This document shows, piece by piece, positions 12,223 through 23,489 of a stretch of DNA of 64,000 nt. The stretch covers positions 5,766,001-5,830,000 of the forward strand of contig CM114272.1 in the NCBI GenBank assembly GCA_050084515.1, written 5' to 3'. How positions within the stretch are numbered: the stretch's first letter is position 1; the number at the start of each line of letters is the position of its first letter. This DNA is from Blasia pusilla (Eukaryota > Marchantiophyta > Marchantiopsida > Blasiales). The notes below the pieces were generated by a model. The model saw only the letters and a program-made list of their open reading frames with translations, had not been told where the DNA came from and searched no databases. The position numbers and the translations under genes were made by a program.

Positions 12223-13190
12223 AGTATATATGAGAAGTAGTCAATAAACAAGGAGGGAAATTGGGATTAGGGGGAGTCTCACAATCAACTATCAGTCAAA
12301 TCAAAAAAAAATATTTCTCCAATGTTGCTATTCACATATTAGGTGATAACTTTTCTCGCTCTGCGACCTCTACAATGCTGAAGTCTCTGGGAAATACTGC
12401 ATTGAAAATGAGGAGAAGGTTGTTGTTAAGGAATTTGGTCAGTCGAACATGATGATCTGCAAAGGTCTCAAAGGAGTTTATATTACACTTGGCGAGCAGA
12501 ATTTGTGCGCCATCTCGAGTCTTATCTTTGCCTAATCCATGACAAAATGATAGTTCCAAAACAAGCTTGCCAAGAGTGTGGCAACCAAAGATTTGGCTCG
12601 GGCTCAACCGTTTTGAGTTACTTGTACAGGTAAATGTTGTGAAATAACACTCCATTATACTAGAAAATGGTTTAGGATGAAGGTGATAGTTAGCATGTCC
12701 GTAGGGTTATCTTGACGTCGCTCAAAAGCTTCCAATTTTTTCTCCACACCCAAAATAGTTCCCTAAGCATGAAGATATTGGTCTATGTCTGATCCATAAA
12801 TTGGAACTAAAGTTCTCATAGGGCATTACATTTCTTACATTTCTTGCCTAATGCAACTTGGGGACGCAGATATTACTTGCCGTAGGTACCTTGTTTGGAG
12901 AAACGGTACCTTCTTTAGATACTTGAATATTAAGTTGAATTAACTTTTACTCACTCTTTTTCTTATTGCAAGTATCTAGACTCATGGGCATGGACCATGT
13001 GCAATTGCTCAATTTGACATAGGAGTCTACAAGGAGGGATCTAATTGGACAATTGGATCATTGGCAAAGTTATTTTGGAGTTTGGAAAACCCCCCCGATA
13101 AAATACAAGAATTCTTTGACAGTCCAACCTAACTTCACTTCATAGTCGATTCTTAAAAGGGAGGGAAAAGCTTGATGGATTAGTCCATGC
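12223..13190. other. Interior of the transposon relic, coding capacity lost
   Basis: No frame longer than about 100 codons that resembles a known protein. Short pieces such as KQACQECGNQRFGSGS (+, near 12559) suggest an eroded zinc-binding segment, but they cannot be joined confidently to the neighbours. Confidence 0.35.
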
Positions 13191-13203
13191 AGCTTATAGG
13201 CTC

Positions 13204-14583
13204 ATGGAGTCTGCCAAAGAGAGAGCAAGGAATTTGCCTAAGATTCTGAATCTACAAATGGATAACTCTGGAAAAGATAACAAAAATATTTACGTCATGG
13301 CATACTTGGTCCTTCTGGTTCACAGGAAGGTATTCAAAGAGATTTGCTTGGCTTTTCTCATCCTCGGGCACACTCACAAAGATGTTGATGCTCTATTTAG
13401 CAAGTTTTGGGAAACTTTGCGGCGACACAATGCATACACCTTGAAAGATCTTGCGACATATTTTTTTACTCCACCTCACTGAATCCAACACCACAAGTGG
13501 TTCAAGACATTCCCGACTTCAAGGAGGACTTAAAAGGTTTCATCGGGCCTAAGACAAAAAATCAATGGTATGGATTGAAGAAGCCAAGTCGATTCCGATT
13601 TACTATATCTCCGGATGGTATGCCCATCATGTATTACAAGATGTATGGTTCGGATAAAGAGTGGCTGCCAAATGAGCATGGATATGACATGTTATCACGT
13701 CATGAAATTACAGGACATCCTCTTATCCCTACTGGGAATCCAAAGCGCTTACTGCCCACACCCTTAAAGGCATTTTCAGATGTGAAGAAAGGTGTATCTA
13801 AATACATTGACTACTTTGATAAGATGGGAAGAAAATCTTTCGGAGGCACAAAAGTGGAGTTCCAACAACTAGCATAGCAGTGGAGGAAGATAATTGAGGA
13901 ATTGGATTGATTGTTTCCTTATGGAAACCCTGAGCAGAAGGTTCAAAATCTGCGATGAAATCACAAGGCAATAACAAATGAAGATTATTCTACCAATAAT
14001 ATGACCAGTTTGATAGCCCATGACATCGCTTCATCGTTCTCTAAGACATTGGAAAAATTTTAGCCTCTAACTTAACAAAATACTCAAGTTCCTATTGTCT
14101 TTGGAAGTGGAATTCCTAAAAAATTGAGATCACTATTGTGGGCCCACTAGACTCAGACCTAGAGTTGATATGTTATCAATGGAGGAAACACAAGTTGCAT
14201 TGATAGATTTCAATGTTGGAGACTTTGTCATAATTAGACCAAGACAAGAAAGAAACAAATATCCCATATGGATGAGACAAGTTCTAGTTAGAGTTGGTGA
14301 AGATACAAATTTCAGAATTCAGTATTGGTGGCTATTGAATACATTCGGAAGAGGGAACATAGCCTCAAGTAGGAGATATCCAAATTGGGATGTAAAAAAT
14401 GGGAGAAGAATATTAGAGAAAAACCAATGTTATTATGTCCACATCACTCGGTTATAGCATCTTTCGCTATTTCAACAAATGCAGTAGAGGATGGACTAGT
14501 GAGTATCCCCATTGATGTGGCTAATTTTGTCAAGTCTAGAATAACCTTTGGCACTTACCTAGTACTAGAAGATAAAGATGACT
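13204..14583 (+). pseudogene. DUF7869-like transposase relic (frameshifted)
   Basis: The frame from 13204 contains LQMDNSGKDNKN...YLVLLVHRKVF...FLILGHTHKDVDALFSKFW. This matches the characteristic (Q/A)xDN...KN...GHTHEDID core of DUF7869 proteins, a family commonly carried by DNA-transposon-like elements. Reading continues in another frame after the poly-T tract at about 13459-13465, with FIGPKTKNQWYGLKKPSRFRF and further residues to a stop at 13875. After more breaks a C-terminal part (14170-14455, then 14456-14583 in another frame) reads PIWMRQVLVRVGED...IQYWW. At least two frameshifts and several stops mean it cannot make the full protein. The family name is from motif recall; a transposon relic is the safer statement. 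Confidence 0.6.
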
Positions 14584-14917
14584 AACAACAACACAATTAA
14601 CACAATTACTGTAAGCCTTTATTACAATTTAATGTAATGTTATTCAGAGTCATCACTTGATTTTATAAAGTTTCTTCATATTTCTACATATGGTATGAGA
14701 TTATTGAATAAATGATTGTGTTGAAGCTTTCACTGGATTCCATGTTATTCCCAATTTAAATTTTCTTGCTTTAAATTAGTTTCATGCTCCAATTTGCACG
14801 ATGTAGTATAATTCATCCATTTGGACTTTAGATGAAAATCGGGTTTTCCTAAGACTACACTCTATATCATACTGGGTCCCAAAACCTACTAGTTTAAGAC
14901 CTTAAATAGTTGAATTT
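14584..14917. other. AT-rich 3' flank of the transposase relic
   Basis: No coding sequence. A block AAAATCGGGTTTTCCTAAGAC (near 14835) reappears in altered form at about 15535-15560 (AAAACCGAGTTTTCTAAAAAC), so the telomere-like array is bracketed by similar sequence. Confidence 0.4.
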
Positions 14918-15460
14918 ATCTTAAACCCTAAGCCATAAACCATAAACCCTCAACCTAAACACTTCAAACGGTAAGCCCTAGAGGGTTATGATTTCTCTCA
15001 GCATAAACCCTAAACACTTAGCCCTAGCCAAAAATCCGGAACCCTTTATTACAGCCTAGCCCGTAAACACTAAACCCTAAATCCTAAACCATAAGCCATA
15101 AATCCTAAACCCGAGATCCTAAACCCTAAACTCTAAGCCAAAAACCCTAAGTCCTAAATCCTTAGCCAAACACCCTAATCCCTAAACCCTAGAACCTAAG
15201 CCATAAATCCTAAATCCTGAACCCTAAGCCAAAAACCCTTAAACCCTAGGCCAAAAACCCTAAATCCTAAGCCAAAAACCTTGAGCCATAAACCTTAAAC
15301 CCTAAGCCATAAAACCCCAAGCCTAAGTCATTAGTAACTTAAAGAAGTATAGAGAAATATTATTTATCTAAACCCTCCACTCCAAGACATAAACCTTACA
15401 CCTTAAGCCATAAACCTTAAAATTTAACCCATAAACCCTGAACCCTAAGCCATAAACATG
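14918..15460 (+). repeat. Degenerate interstitial telomere-like repeat (CCCTAAA)n
   Basis: About 540 bases are built almost entirely of 7-base variants of the plant telomere repeat: CCCTAAA, CCATAAA, CCCTAAG, CCAAAAA, CCTTAAA. Perfect runs are short (for example CCTAAACCCTAAACTCTAAG near 15119). A frequent compound unit is CCCTAAGCCATAAA, i.e. two 7-mers. On the + strand the C-rich telomere strand is shown. It is too degenerate to be an active telomere; an old interstitial array is likely. Confidence 0.85.
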
Positions 15461-15689
15461 GTGGACATAGAGAGTAAAACCTAAGTTCTACTCTCATTAC
15501 ACTATGTCCTAGTTTGCTAATAATCATAATTAGAAAAAAACCGAGTTTTCTAAAAACTACATTTGTGGAAATTGGTGTTAATAGCAATCTCTTCTTTGGA
15601 ATTATTCTCGCCTCAATATATTACTCAACTCCATTGGCATAGATCCTTGGTGGATTGTCACAACTTCACTGCCTCCTCCTTCTTGATAT

Positions 15690-16149
15690 CCAAGAGATCC
15701 CCTGATCAACTATGCATGTGAAATAGTTGTATTGACATCCGCGGAGTAGTACTTCTCCTTGAGTATAAGGTTTCAACCTTTGCAAGGAATTTTCAAGAGC
15801 TTTTGCTTGATTCATATAAGGAATGGAGATTTTGAAAGTATGAAATTCATCAATGTATTTTGTAATTCCTCTCTTTGCTCTAAGTTCCATAGTGGTTGAG
15901 ATAGTTACACTGAATCCATGGACTTGAAATTTTGGAGGAGTCCTTCCTTCAACATACTCGACAACATGTTTTCTCCTTGAGTAAAGCATTGTCACTCCCA
16001 TCCTTGAATTCATACTGAATCATGGTCCATAAAAAATGATCACACGAATAACCCTCATATGCTTCTAGGTAATAAGAAATATGAACCTCCATACGATAGA
16101 TCAAATTATGAAGTATTCCAGGGGCTTTACTACCTTGGAATGGCTCCAT
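15690..16149 (-). pseudogene. Unrecognised coding relic, one frameshift
   Basis: Two overlapping minus-strand frames appear to be one protein broken by a frameshift near 15960-15985, within the AAGGAGAAAACATG region. The first (from 16149) includes YRMEVHISYYLEAYEGYSCD; the second continues with RTPPKFQVHGFSVTISTTME and KISIPYMNQAKALENSLQRL. Composition looks like genuine protein, but I recognise no domain. It lies just inside the LTR-like sequence at 16.8 kb on the same strand, so it could belong to that element. Confidence 0.35.
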
Positions 16150-16816
16150 CCTTACAATTCTTGCTCATTCTTTGTAGAATAGTCTCTTTGTCTCCTTCTC
16201 TACCTTTTGTTTCCAATTAAGCATGGACTTGCCATTGTTGCATCTACAACAAATGATCTATTAGCTTTTGATTTTTTTGTTGACTTATCAACAATGATGC
16301 TTGAAGCTCATTTAGCTTCTCCCATATGGTCACTCTTTTGTTACTAGTAGATCCCTCAATTTTTGGTGATTGGGATAGCACCCTCTCACGTCCATACGCA
16401 TTCCCCAATCCATGCTCTTAATTTCCCACAAGATCGCTCCTTTCAACTATAAAGATATAACTTTATCAATAATTGAGAGAGTTGATTCAATTACTTTCCC
16501 ATAAGACTAAATCAAAATATATACACACAACAAGTCCATGAGGCCCCATAAGTAACAATAGCTAAGCTAAGTGGGTTAGGTGACTTTATAACTAAATCCA
16601 TGAAGTTTATCCTAAACTGATGCACAAGATACTCAAAACAAACAAACAAAAAAAGAAAAAAAAGTGGTCATTTTCTACCTAAAACAAGAAAATTATTTAT
16701 GGATTTGATAATGGAAGTCCAATAGGTACATATAACCCACAATCCATGGATTCATATGAATCTCTCTCTATCTCTCTTTTTCTAAGGGGTGATCCACACT
16801 TCTTCTAGAAGTTTTG

Positions 16817-17230
16817 GCTATGATATCATTGTAAGACTATAATAAGCCAACATAAAGACCTTATTCCAAGTAGTAAGCATGACTCCTAGGGCCCTTCTTC
16901 CCTATTTATATACTCTTGATGCCTTCCCCTTACATCTAGGACCAATAAGATTGAATCTACCTTATCTCTTTATTATTAGTCACGCAATTATTTTTCTTAC
17001 GTGATTGCCATATATCCTCCCATGCATATATGCCATCTTGTGTGTGCCACATGTCCTTATCTAAGATTTTTTTAATTTATCTCCTTCTCATCTTCCACGT
17101 CATCCCTTTATCCTTATACGGCCCCCAATCTTCTTCATCCTTTTGGCTTAATCCGAAGTAATGCACTTCTATCCTTAATGATTCCTCTAACTTTGTCTCT
17201 ACTAAATCCTCTCTTATTACATGCACCTAT
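16817..17230 (-). mobile_element. Probable minus-strand copia-type LTR with primer-binding site
   Basis: GGCTATGATATCA at 16817-16829 is the reverse complement of a degenerate initiator-tRNA-Met primer-binding site (TGATATCATAGCC; the family usually has TGGTATCAGAGC). Directly adjoining it, TGTAAGAC at 16830 would be the LTR's 3' end (TCTTACA on the minus strand). A TATA-like box on the minus strand lies at about 16912-16922. The outer LTR edge is not identifiable; 17230 is an estimate. Confidence 0.45.
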
Positions 17231-17371
17231 ATGTAAGGTTGATGGCGTTAGGTAATTACTCTATCTATGCATCCATCCCAACCTTACACATCGAGTCTCC
17301 CTTGAATGGTTGGGGTGGCGGAACTCTACCTCCTCCATAGGCATATATTTCCCCCACGGGCAAATCCAACT

Positions 17372-17600
17372 CATGGTTGCACAAAAATAGACAAGTCCAT
17401 CCTTAAGACGGACATGGACGGACAAGTTTGGGCATGTTCCCACACATGGATTGTAAATGGTGGGGCCCATACTTCTAACTTAAGGTGGAAGGCAAGGCAA
17501 GGATGGGCGGGGCAATAAAGGGGGAGGGAGTGGAGGTGGGAGGAGGAAGAAACGAGAAATTTTGGATCACAAAGGCAAATGAGAGATGGGATCCAATGTG
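17372..17600 (+). mobile_element. hAT-like non-autonomous element, 3'-truncated copy
   Basis: Begins with the family terminus CATGGTTGCA followed by CAAAAATAGACAAGTCC. It proceeds through GGACATGGACGGACAAGTTT, GGTGGGGCCCATAC, GGAAGGCAAGGCAAGGATG and GGAGGGAGTGGAGGTGGGAG, all of which recur in the complete copies at 46 kb. Similarity stops near 17600, so the right terminus is missing. Confidence 0.75.
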
Positions 17601-17649
17601 TTCAATCTTGTTGGCAATAGGCTCCACCACATGCCCAATAGATAACTCA

Positions 17650-18800
17650 TGGTTGTTATTGACCCGCCTATGATTACATAGATTGCTATGATACATGCTC
17701 ATGGTAACCTCCCTAAGCTCATATTACCGTACCTCTTTCATAAGATACACGTTGTTGCATTGGTGGTGCATGCAATCATGGTAGCTCTCCCGTGTAACTC
17801 ATGGCTGCTACACTCTCCTCTGCCATGTTGCCCTCAATGCACTCAACCATCTAAAAGACATCTCTTAAGGTAGACAAGATGAATAGTATGAGTATCACAC
17901 CCCTCACCCATTTATGCAGGTCTCATTCCAACATCCCATACCACGTCTATGTAACCTAGGCCTCTGTCACCCTTGAGTGACACTAATCAACCAATGTAGG
18001 TACGTGACTAAATGCCTCTCACAAAGTCTCCCCCGTGTACCTATGAAAATCATGGATGCTCCAAAATTTCACTCGGACGGTAGGACCAATCAATGTGTGC
18101 AACGATGCACTAACAAACTCCTTCTCTAAGACTTCTTTCTCATTGAAGGAAGACACACACAGAAGGTGGAGATGGTATCTCATATGGAGACTCTCAAAAC
18201 TTTGCGCCACTCCACATAAAATATGTAGGAATACTCTCGAGCCCACATACTCATCTCTCAAAGTCTTGAAAGATGATCATGATGATCCTCGTGTCCTCTC
18301 ATACGATCACTCTCAATCTCGCAAGTACGCCCTCAATAATTGAGAACTAAAACATCTAGCACTCAATCTACACTATCTCCTACGGTGGAAGCGATATGGT
18401 ACAATAAATCGGCTTTTGGTCTATTGTCTCATCCGCATATCATACCCACAACCCTAGACATCCCACATAAGTTTATGTCCCCTAACCACATATATGAAGG
18501 ATGATCTCAATATCCTTACAAACATAAATGCCACAATAACTACTTTATACCCAAGAATCCCTCACTTGTGCAAGGCAAAATTTCAGAATGGATAACCCAA
18601 ACACAAGAGCCCTATCAACCATGACCCCAACGTGATCATAAAGACAAAATCTACCAATCAACAACTCATACTCCTTTATGCTAATAGTGCTTAAATCTCT
18701 TGGTAACAACACTATGGTGTAACAACAACGGCACAGAATGGCTACAAACGGCACAATACTAGATGATAGGATAATAAAAACAATGACATCCCCTCCTTTA
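17650..18800 (-). mobile_element. Possible gypsy-type 3' end: polypurine tract and LTR
   Basis: On the minus strand the sequence at 18800-18789 reads TAAAGGAGGGGA, a polypurine tract, followed directly by TGTCATTG (ending at 18788), a plausible LTR start. The open frame running into it ends ...LRSKACTFDKGGDVI, similar to the frequent C-terminal LR(S/T)K...GG pattern of plant gypsy polyproteins. The far LTR boundary is not resolved and no other gypsy domain is readable, so this is tentative. Confidence 0.35.
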
Positions 18801-20440
18801 TCAAAAGTACATGCTTTGCTCCGTAGTGTTGGTGCAGCCGCGCAATCAAGATAGTGCGGCGCGGGAATTAGCAGCATGCTATGGAAATCACGTTGCATCT
18901 TTGGGCGTCGTGAAATGATGCTTGATCATCATTAAGTGGCTACCAAATACTAGGCATACCAAAGCAAAAACAAAACTCAGAGCCCATCAATCTGGAGTCC
19001 TAAATAATACTCACAATCGATCGATCTGCAATGGTCAATGATGAAACCGTTCACTAATCCATTATTGACGATACAAAGCGGCGATCAATAATTCAAGCCT
19101 TGTGCTTGATCGATGAATCTCAAATAAAAAGTTGGCGCTGAACAATCAAAGTTCTCATCGGACAGTAGTAGCGATAATTTTTGACAACAATTGAGTAGCA
19201 AAGAGCGTCAGTTGATGGTCTTCAAATAGATGAGGGTAGTTAAATGGCAGTGACGATGAATGGTGCTATATCATGTCACATATGGGCATACATGCCTCTA
19301 TTTTAACCGTACTCAAAAGTCAATGTCTTTTTCTCCCACTCTACCAACCTCTTAATAAGAAAATGATAAACTCACTAAAATTATTTCAAATTTGACTCAT
19401 ACTCCACTTATACCTACAAATCTTGGGTCAAAATACACGAAGTAAATTCACTTACTTGCCTCCAAAGAACCGATTTCATAGGTCTCAACCTAGTAAAGAA
19501 ACCTTCTACTTATTTCAAGTAGTAACAAGAAAAGAGCATAGCTCTTCTAATGATATGTATACCTCAATATTGCTTTGTACACCTAGTACTCTCTAAGAGG
19601 TATCCCTAGCATTGAAATAATCCTTCAGCCCATTGTATGGAATTCTAAGAAAAAACCCTACTTATATAAAGTTTTTATCAAAAGAGGTAGAAAAAGTTAA
19701 CTAGTATCAAGAAAAAAAATTCTAAATGGGTTGATATCCATGAATTTCTCCATCAACCAAGTTCCTAGCTTCAAGAAAACTACCGTATGATATCTTGTGA
19801 AAAGATTCTATCTACGCAAGGCTACTTAGCCTTATCTATTCTTAGGTTAGGGTTAAGAGTACATAATACATATCCACCCAAAGTTTGTGAGGAATCCTGC
19901 TTATTTTTGGTATTGTCTATGGCAAGGTACAACACTCTCCATGAGTTGCCAAGCAATTGGTAGTTTAAGATTCTTCTCCTATTAAGTGCTAGGTCCTTAA
20001 CCTTGTTTCTTGACAAAAAGGAAACAAATTTTCTGATCTCTTGTAAATCTAGTTAGAATGCCATTGTCTCCTCTACTTCAATTGGTTACATCACTCTCTC
20101 GATTGCATCTCTCTTGCTCTTAGTCCTCAATCCATATCCCACACTCTTCTTATTTCGGAGATCTCATTGCACATCAATTAGGACCTCCGCACATAGTGTT
20201 CACATTTCCATCCCTTATCTCCCCTATCTTCCATGTAAGATGCTTTATCATCATTAAATAATTATAATGCCATTGATTTTTTCCAAAATCATACCTTCTT
20301 CTTCCAAATTCTCCTTTGAGTTCATACACTTTGATCAATTCAAAAAAGAGACATAAATCCCACATGTAAAAAATTTGAGTTATTTACAAGATTACACAAA
20401 AATTTAGACGAAACCTTTGAATACTTACCAAGAACAAGGA
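18801..20440. other. Degenerate sequence, no recognisable gene
   Basis: If the LTR call at 18.8 kb is right, this is where the element's internal region would lie, but stops occur in every frame and no reverse transcriptase, integrase or RNase H motif is readable. A frame at 19822-20016 (-) is unrecognised. Confidence 0.35.
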
Positions 20441-22430
20441 AGATAAATAAGCTTACCAGATCACTAAGAAAGATTGGTTTTATTACGGTCATCCTCTAGT
20501 AAAATATATTATGTATGACCAAACGTAACTTTCTATTAGGAAACAAAACTAGATAGAGAATATAAGTGAGGAGGGAAGGATATAAGAATATTAGTAAGGT
20601 GCCCGTGCGATGGACAGGAAGTCAAAAAGTGTTTGAAGAGTTAGTGTACAACCCGTGAAGGGAAAAGATTAATGATGTTCCACACAAATTCAAATTTTTT
20701 TTTCTTCATGTGAAATATTATTTTTATCGCCGAGTTGCCACGTGTGAAGCATAGAGATATTTGCAAACCAAGAAGGCAATCTCCCATAATAATATAGACG
20801 AGGAAACATTACAAAGAGGAAACATTACAAAGTGAGAGAAATTACATTTCCAAAAATGTTTAAATATTACTAATAAGTAAAAAATAAATCTTCTTGTTGT
20901 TTCTCATCCAACCATCTTCAACATGGAAAGAATTCTAGGCTCCCATCCCATGTAGCTTCCATATATCCTAAGGTTAGTGTGTAGAAAATAATTAGAAGCA
21001 TGTTTATCCATACAACGCTATGTATAATTGCACCCCATAGAGAGTTATAATATTGTTTCTACTATTATGGTAAGAATTATCATAACTTTGAAAGTACTAT
21101 ACCAAAATTGTACCGATGGAAGCCCTATCAATACATATACTATTCTATGTAGTGGGAGTATAGAATTTAAACGCTCAAAGAGGTACTAGATACAATTTAT
21201 TATGGTAAAATCAAAACACATATAATTGGGAATGAACATAGTTTGTATATGAGTAATAGTTATAATTAGCTTTTCTAACAAATATATACATTTGGAAGAA
21301 AATAACACGGATTATAAGGATGTGATAAATATCCGTAAGATTCTTATGTCCTACTAATCTCTTCAGAGTCTATACTTGTAGGAGTTAAGAGACTCCCACA
21401 AGATTAGTACGATGGTACGGACACTTATACCTTATCCTATGTATCTAGAGGAAGACTTGGTTGGGTACGGACACTTATACCTTATCCTATAAGTGTGGGA
21501 GGGTACGGGGCATCCTAGGAAGAGATACAGGAAGACTTAGTTTAGAGGGTACGGGCATCCGAGGAAGAGATAATATGCATACTTAGGGAACCCATCGTGT
21601 GGATGGGATCCAACCATGAGTAAGAGATCAAATCGTGTGGTACGATTACATTAACGATTAAAGACTTACAGTCTATCTTGCCATGTAAGTATACTACACA
21701 ACTTAACTTGAAAACAATATTTAAAGAGATGATTTTTTTAATTTTGGGTGGCCCTTATGTGTGCTAGAGAATATACTTTCATTCCCATGTTTGGGGAGTT
21801 CATGCTTATCCTAACTTTTGTTTCAATCATTCCTTTATGGCACGATCTTCGTGGTAGTCCATAAAACTACCATTGACACCTCCAGCTTTTATCTAACTTG
21901 ATGGGGCAACTTAACGAGAATCTTTGTGACCATTTACCATCCATAAGTTCATGAGAAAGGATGTCATCTACTTTTCAATTATGGAGCTCATTTTAGTAAT
22001 TCTTGATGTTAGTAACATATGTTCCAAAGGTGACATCTATTTTTTGATCCATGCGTACTCTTACTCTCCCTTAAGGAGAGTAAGGAATGGACATGTACTT
22101 GTATGCATATGTAACATAATCTTCAGCTGTCATCCAAATAGCTTGTAAGCATGAACTTATGTAAACACTAAAGTGGGAGGACAATCTCTAAAAACTTACC
22201 AAAGAGACCTTTGGTACTGGTGGAACATGGGACACTCTCGGATCAGATTAATTTTTTTCTCTAATACTTCAGGAAAAGAAAAGGTATCTTGCTTGCCTTT
22301 GCGGTACTAGTTGGGATACCCAAGGAGGTAAAAAAAACATTAACTCCAAACGAGAAGATGGATAAGAAAAGTTCCATTAACCCAGTTTCTCTCTATCAGT
22401 CCCGCACGTTAATTGTTGAAGAGGGTCAGT
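20441..22430. other. AT-rich spacer
   Basis: No coding sequence recognised. Near 20600 the motif GGTGCCCGTGCGATGGACAGG resembles the GTGCGATGCAC hairpin seen at ends of some plant repeats, but its arms are imperfect and no element can be delimited. Confidence 0.4.
21415..21490 (+). repeat. Direct repeat of 26 bp, 50 bp apart
   Basis: GTACGGACACTTATACCTTA and the next six bases (TCCTAT) occur at 21415-21440 and again at 21465-21490. The second copy is followed by AAGTGTGG, so ACACTTATA and TATAAGTGT form a local inverted repeat. Shorter echoes (GGGTACGGG, GAGGAAGAGATA) continue to about 21575. Confidence 0.8.
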
Positions 22431-22814
22431 CGAAATGGGAACCACATTGAAAAGACTCCAAATCCAACCAGAGGTTGACCAGAGTTGCGGGACTCTGGTC
22501 AACTATGGTCACTCTCCCGCCAATTCCTTCCCTCCCTCTCCTCCTGCAGCCGCGGAAGGAGCGCTCATCGGAGATTTAGGTTTATTCTTTCACGGGAGGA
22601 GGTTCGAGCGCTGCGGGTGGCGGCGTGCGAGGTCGCAAGGGAGTTAAGGTCCAAACTCGGAGAGCAGAGCAGCAGTGATCTCTAAATACTCGAAGAAGCG
22701 GGCAGTTGCGATAATCGGAGAGGCGGGCAGGCTACTTTGATCCATGAATAACTGGAGAGAGCGCCGGGACGAACCGGCGAATGACGGAATAGAGCTGCAT
22801 TTCTAATTGGATGG

Positions 22815-23420
22815 GAAGAGGAGTTCCAGTGGTCAGGAAGCGGAAGACAATATCGGTCGGTTGCGCATTTCGACATCTCCATATCAGCAGCGGAGCGAAT
22901 CTCGAGGTCCAACGACGGCAGGATTGACCTGCTGGTATTATTCGTGACAGAGGATTCAGTCAGTGCCCACGTTTGGGGATGCCCTGGCTGTAATATCAAG
23001 GACAGGAAAGAGCAGAGCAGAGCCTGGCAGCTGCGATCCGTGGACTCACTCCAAAGGAGCGGCGTGCTGTCGGTGGCTGTGCAGGCCGAGAGTTTTAGAG
23101 CGTTTAAACGTGGGTAGGGAATTGAGACTCCTCCGGACTGGAAGTAGAGAGCGGGGTACAGTGGAGCTGGAGCTGCAGTTCCAACCCGCCAGCCTATGAG
23201 GGGATACCGCTGTAGTTTCAAGTCCACAAGTGCTGAAGTTCTAACGGGAGAAAGAGGGATATAAATACAGTTCCAAGTGGATAGGAAAAGAAGAATATCG
23301 GTCGGTTGCAAAGTTCCACATCTCTCCGGAACGAATCTCCAGATTCTACTTTAAAAGATCCTAGTAGCAATATCCACTACAGGGGTAGGAGAGCCCGCGT
23401 TTGGATGGATGCTGTAAAAC
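22815..23420 (+). repeat. Diverged ~445-bp direct duplication
   Basis: TATCGGTCGGTTGC occurs at 22851 and 23296. Flanking blocks also repeat: GAGTTCCAGTGG and CAGTTCCAAGTGG, CGACATCTCC and CCACATCTCTCC, CCCACGTTTGG and CCCGCGTTTGG. The two halves are clearly homologous but much altered. They form the GC-richer approach to the MYB gene. Confidence 0.6.
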
Positions 23421-23489
23421 GGAGGGGACAAACTTGACATGCATGGCTGGGAAAGATAATATAGGAATTTGATAAAAGGAGCTGCGAAC

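Noticed and set aside
20595-20625. Helitron-like 3' hairpin (GGTGCCCGTGCGATGGACAGG)
   Set aside because: The arms pair poorly, no CTAG-type end follows at the expected spacing, and no 5' end is seen.
22682-23311. 209-codon minus-strand open frame upstream of the MYB gene
   Set aside because: It lies across a diverged direct duplication and has no recognisable domain or consistent composition; long chance frames are expected in this GC-rich stretch.
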